Below are positions 4,703 to 6,109 of a stretch of DNA of 6,109 nucleotides, piece by piece; positions within the stretch are counted from its first letter, which is position 1; every line of letters begins with the position of its first letter. A program made the position numbers and the translations under genes. The DNA comes from an uncultured Tannerella sp. (GTDB lineage Bacteria > Bacteroidota > Bacteroidia > Bacteroidales > Tannerellaceae), in contig CALHPT010000275.1 in assembly GCA_938036405.1 (NCBI GenBank), forward strand, positions 1 to 6,109. The letters are read 5' to 3'. Below the pieces are notes generated by a model that saw only the letters and a list, made by a program, of their open reading frames with translations, did no database searches and was not told the DNA's origin.

Positions 4703-5995
4703 ATGTCCAAAAAGAAAAAAGCGTCGACCCCCCAAACCCGTAAAGAGGAAGAGGCCAGGCGCTATAACGTCTATAAGAAACGCGTATTCACCCTACTCCG
4801 CAACCTGGGGTATGGCGAGGCGGTGCAATACATCGACAAGCAAATGCTGCGTGTCCTCTACTCCGCTCGCCCCACACTGATCCGGATCGATGCCTCGGAG
4901 ATGACCCTCTTCAGCAAAGCAGATCTGGCCCTCATCAAGAGCGAATTCTACTACTACATGGATTTCGACAAGATGCCCTTCACCCTGCGCGAGGGGGAGA
5001 AGCGCACCATCTCCGCCCTGGACTACTACGACATTTGGATGCCCCTCTCGCTCTACCTCATGCGCGAGCCGAAGTATCCGGAAGACAAGATCTACGCCCG
5101 CATTGTCGACATCATCGAGGAGGGCGGCTTCTCCATGCGAAGCCTCAACAACCCCTACGACTTCTCGCCCGAGTTCGACCGCGTACTGGCGCGTATGGAG
5201 TATCAGTACACCAGTACCTTGATGACCTACATTTTCCAGCTCTCCAACCCCTGCATGCACCTCTTGTGGTTCAAGAAGCGCAACTTCGAGATGTTTCGCA
5301 ACCGCGTCGGGCGGACGGTCGACTTCTCGTCCTGCAAGCCGCAATCCATCTGGGGCAGCGACCGCAAGGGCGAGCGACGGCTACTCTTCCGCGTCGGCTT
5401 TCCGGACATCCTCAACGACGGCCTCCGCTGGCTCTCGGCCTGCGTCCCCCACAACCCCTACATCCCCGAGCTGGACCCCGACCGCCCCTACGAGGTCTAC
5501 ATCCAGGAGCACGCCATCAAGCGCATGTTCGAGCGTGTCGACGGCCTCTCGCCCAACGTGGTCAATACGTACATGAACTTCTGCTTCACCTCCTTCGACG
5601 TCGATTGGTACAAGGGTTCGCTGCTGATCTCCTTCAGCGTCTTCGGCTTCCGGGTGGGGTATTTCTTTGCCGACTTCACGCGCGACCGCAAGATCGTCAT
5701 CCGCACCTTCTACTTCATCACCTACGATCACACGCCCGAGGGCGAGATCCTCTCCAGCTACGCCGGCCTCAAGGCGCTCGACAAACGCTACCTCTGCATC
5801 GACCGCCTCAGCACGTTCTTCGCCTCCAAGATCGACCACCGTTCGCGGCTGGCCAACCTCTTCCGCGAAGCCGGCTGCGAGCACCTGCTCCGCCTCAACG
5901 AGATGCGCGAGCTGGCCGACCGCGACGAGAAGTTGACCAGCATCTCCAACGAGTTCATCGAGAAATACCTCTCCTCGCTCGACGAAGACGTCTGA
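4703..5995 (+). CDS. Conserved-looking protein of unknown function, 430 residues
   Basis: I do not recognise this family. An in-frame TGA at 4697-4699 makes the ATG at 4703 the first possible start; the leader is A-rich. The N-terminus is very basic (KKKK at residues 3-6, then K/R/E-rich to about 26), followed by a largely helical, aromatic-rich body with many Tyr and Phe (FYYYMDF at 82-88). There is no signal peptide or clear membrane helix, so it is probably cytoplasmic. Residues 265-281 read VYIQEHAIKRMFERVDG; the HAxxRMxxR pattern recalls the start of DUF4258-like and other small RNase-fold domains, followed here by strand-like segments (about 305-340). This is a weak resemblance only. 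The C-terminus (about 380-430) is charged and helical. Codons ending in C dominate after a more A-rich first 30 codons, consistent with a resident, expressed gene. It appears monocistronic, with a repeat array directly after it. Confidence 0.85.
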   Translation: MSKKKKASTPQTRKEEEARRYNVYKKRVFTLLRNLGYGEAVQYIDKQMLRVLYSARPTLIRIDASEMTLFSKADLALIKSEFYYYMDFDKMPFTLREGEKRTISALDYYDIWMPLSLYLMREPKYPEDKIYARIVDIIEEGGFSMRSLNNPYDFSPEFDRVLARMEYQYTSTLMTYIFQLSNPCMHLLWFKKRNFEMFRNRVGRTVDFSSCKPQSIWGSDRKGERRLLFRVGFPDILNDGLRWLSACVPHNPYIPELDPDRPYEVYIQEHAIKRMFERVDGLSPNVVNTYMNFCFTSFDVDWYKGSLLISFSVFGFRVGYFFADFTRDRKIVIRTFYFITYDHTPEGEILSSYAGLKALDKRYLCIDRLSTFFASKIDHRSRLANLFREAGCEHLLRLNEMRELADRDEKLTSISNEFIEKYLSSLDEDV

Positions 5996-6018
5996 CGAGG
6001 AGGCGAAGTTTGGGCTCT

Positions 6019-6109
6019 CGATATACAGTATATCAGCTTCAAACATCATGGCCCCGATATACAGTATATCAGCTTCAAACAGGCTTGCATGGCCTCGATA
6101 TACAGTATA
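6019..6109. repeat. Second tandem palindromic array, cut by the window end
   Basis: The perfect palindrome GATATAC-A-GTATATC occurs at 6020-6034 and 6056-6070, with a third copy cut off by the window end (6097-6109). Copies are 36 and 41 bp apart. Each complete palindrome is followed by AGCTTCAAACA, giving a 27-bp conserved block (6019-6045 and 6055-6081). The short intervals of 9 and 14 bp both contain CATGGCC, so they are not unique spacers. The array begins 24 bp after the stop codon of the 4703 gene and probably continues beyond the window. Confidence 0.92.

Noticed and set aside
4793..5344. Minus-strand 183-residue frame
   Set aside because: It shows the same antisense mirror effect opposite the 4703 gene, with no family resemblance.
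5381..6049. Minus-strand 222-residue acidic frame
   Set aside because: It is antisense to the 4703 gene, its Glu/Val/Ala-rich composition is typical of the complement of C-ending codons, and it begins inside the repeat array.
6019..6109. CRISPR array with 27-bp repeats
   Set aside because: The intervals are only 9 and 14 bp and share CATGGCC with each other.

Overview
The window looks like chromosomal DNA from a fairly GC-rich member of the Bacteroidota, probably order Bacteroidales. Three things point there. The release factor 2 sequence matches my recollection of Bacteroidales RF2. None of the four protein genes has a usable Shine-Dalgarno sequence at its start; their leaders are A-rich or featureless. 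Several boxes fit the Bacteroidota sigma-ABfr -7 consensus TAnnTTTG. An oral Tannerella-like genome is my best guess, but that is inference from the style of the intergenic repeats and was not tested.

Layout: positions 1-477 carry no gene. They hold a tandem array of 41-bp units, each with a small perfect hairpin (1-246), then two inverted copies of a different hairpin (266-290 and 377-402). A minus-strand gene (478-1569) encodes a membrane protein that joins a periplasmic covalent-FMN domain to a polyferredoxin-type membrane domain. The long divergent spacer 1570-2036 holds a strong minus-strand intrinsic terminator or leader structure placed directly after a promoter-like box, a pair of imperfect direct repeats, and a promoter-like box for the next gene.

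On the plus strand, prfB (2037-3153, release factor 2) is intact but needs the classical programmed +1 frameshift at an in-frame TGA (2100-2102). A start at 2194 would miss the first 52 residues. It is followed by a GT-B type glycosyltransferase (3237-4355), a roughly 350-bp gap with no recognisable gene, and a 430-residue protein of unknown function (4703-5995). The window ends inside a second tandem palindromic array (6019-6109).

The genes do not form an obvious pathway: electron transfer, translation termination, glycosylation and an unknown. The most unusual material is non-coding. The two arrays at opposite ends have different palindromes but similar linkers, suggesting one repeat family with exchangeable stems. 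The compact terminator structure upstream of the flavoprotein gene could be a small RNA or an attenuator. I found no CRISPR array, insertion sequence, tRNA or rRNA.
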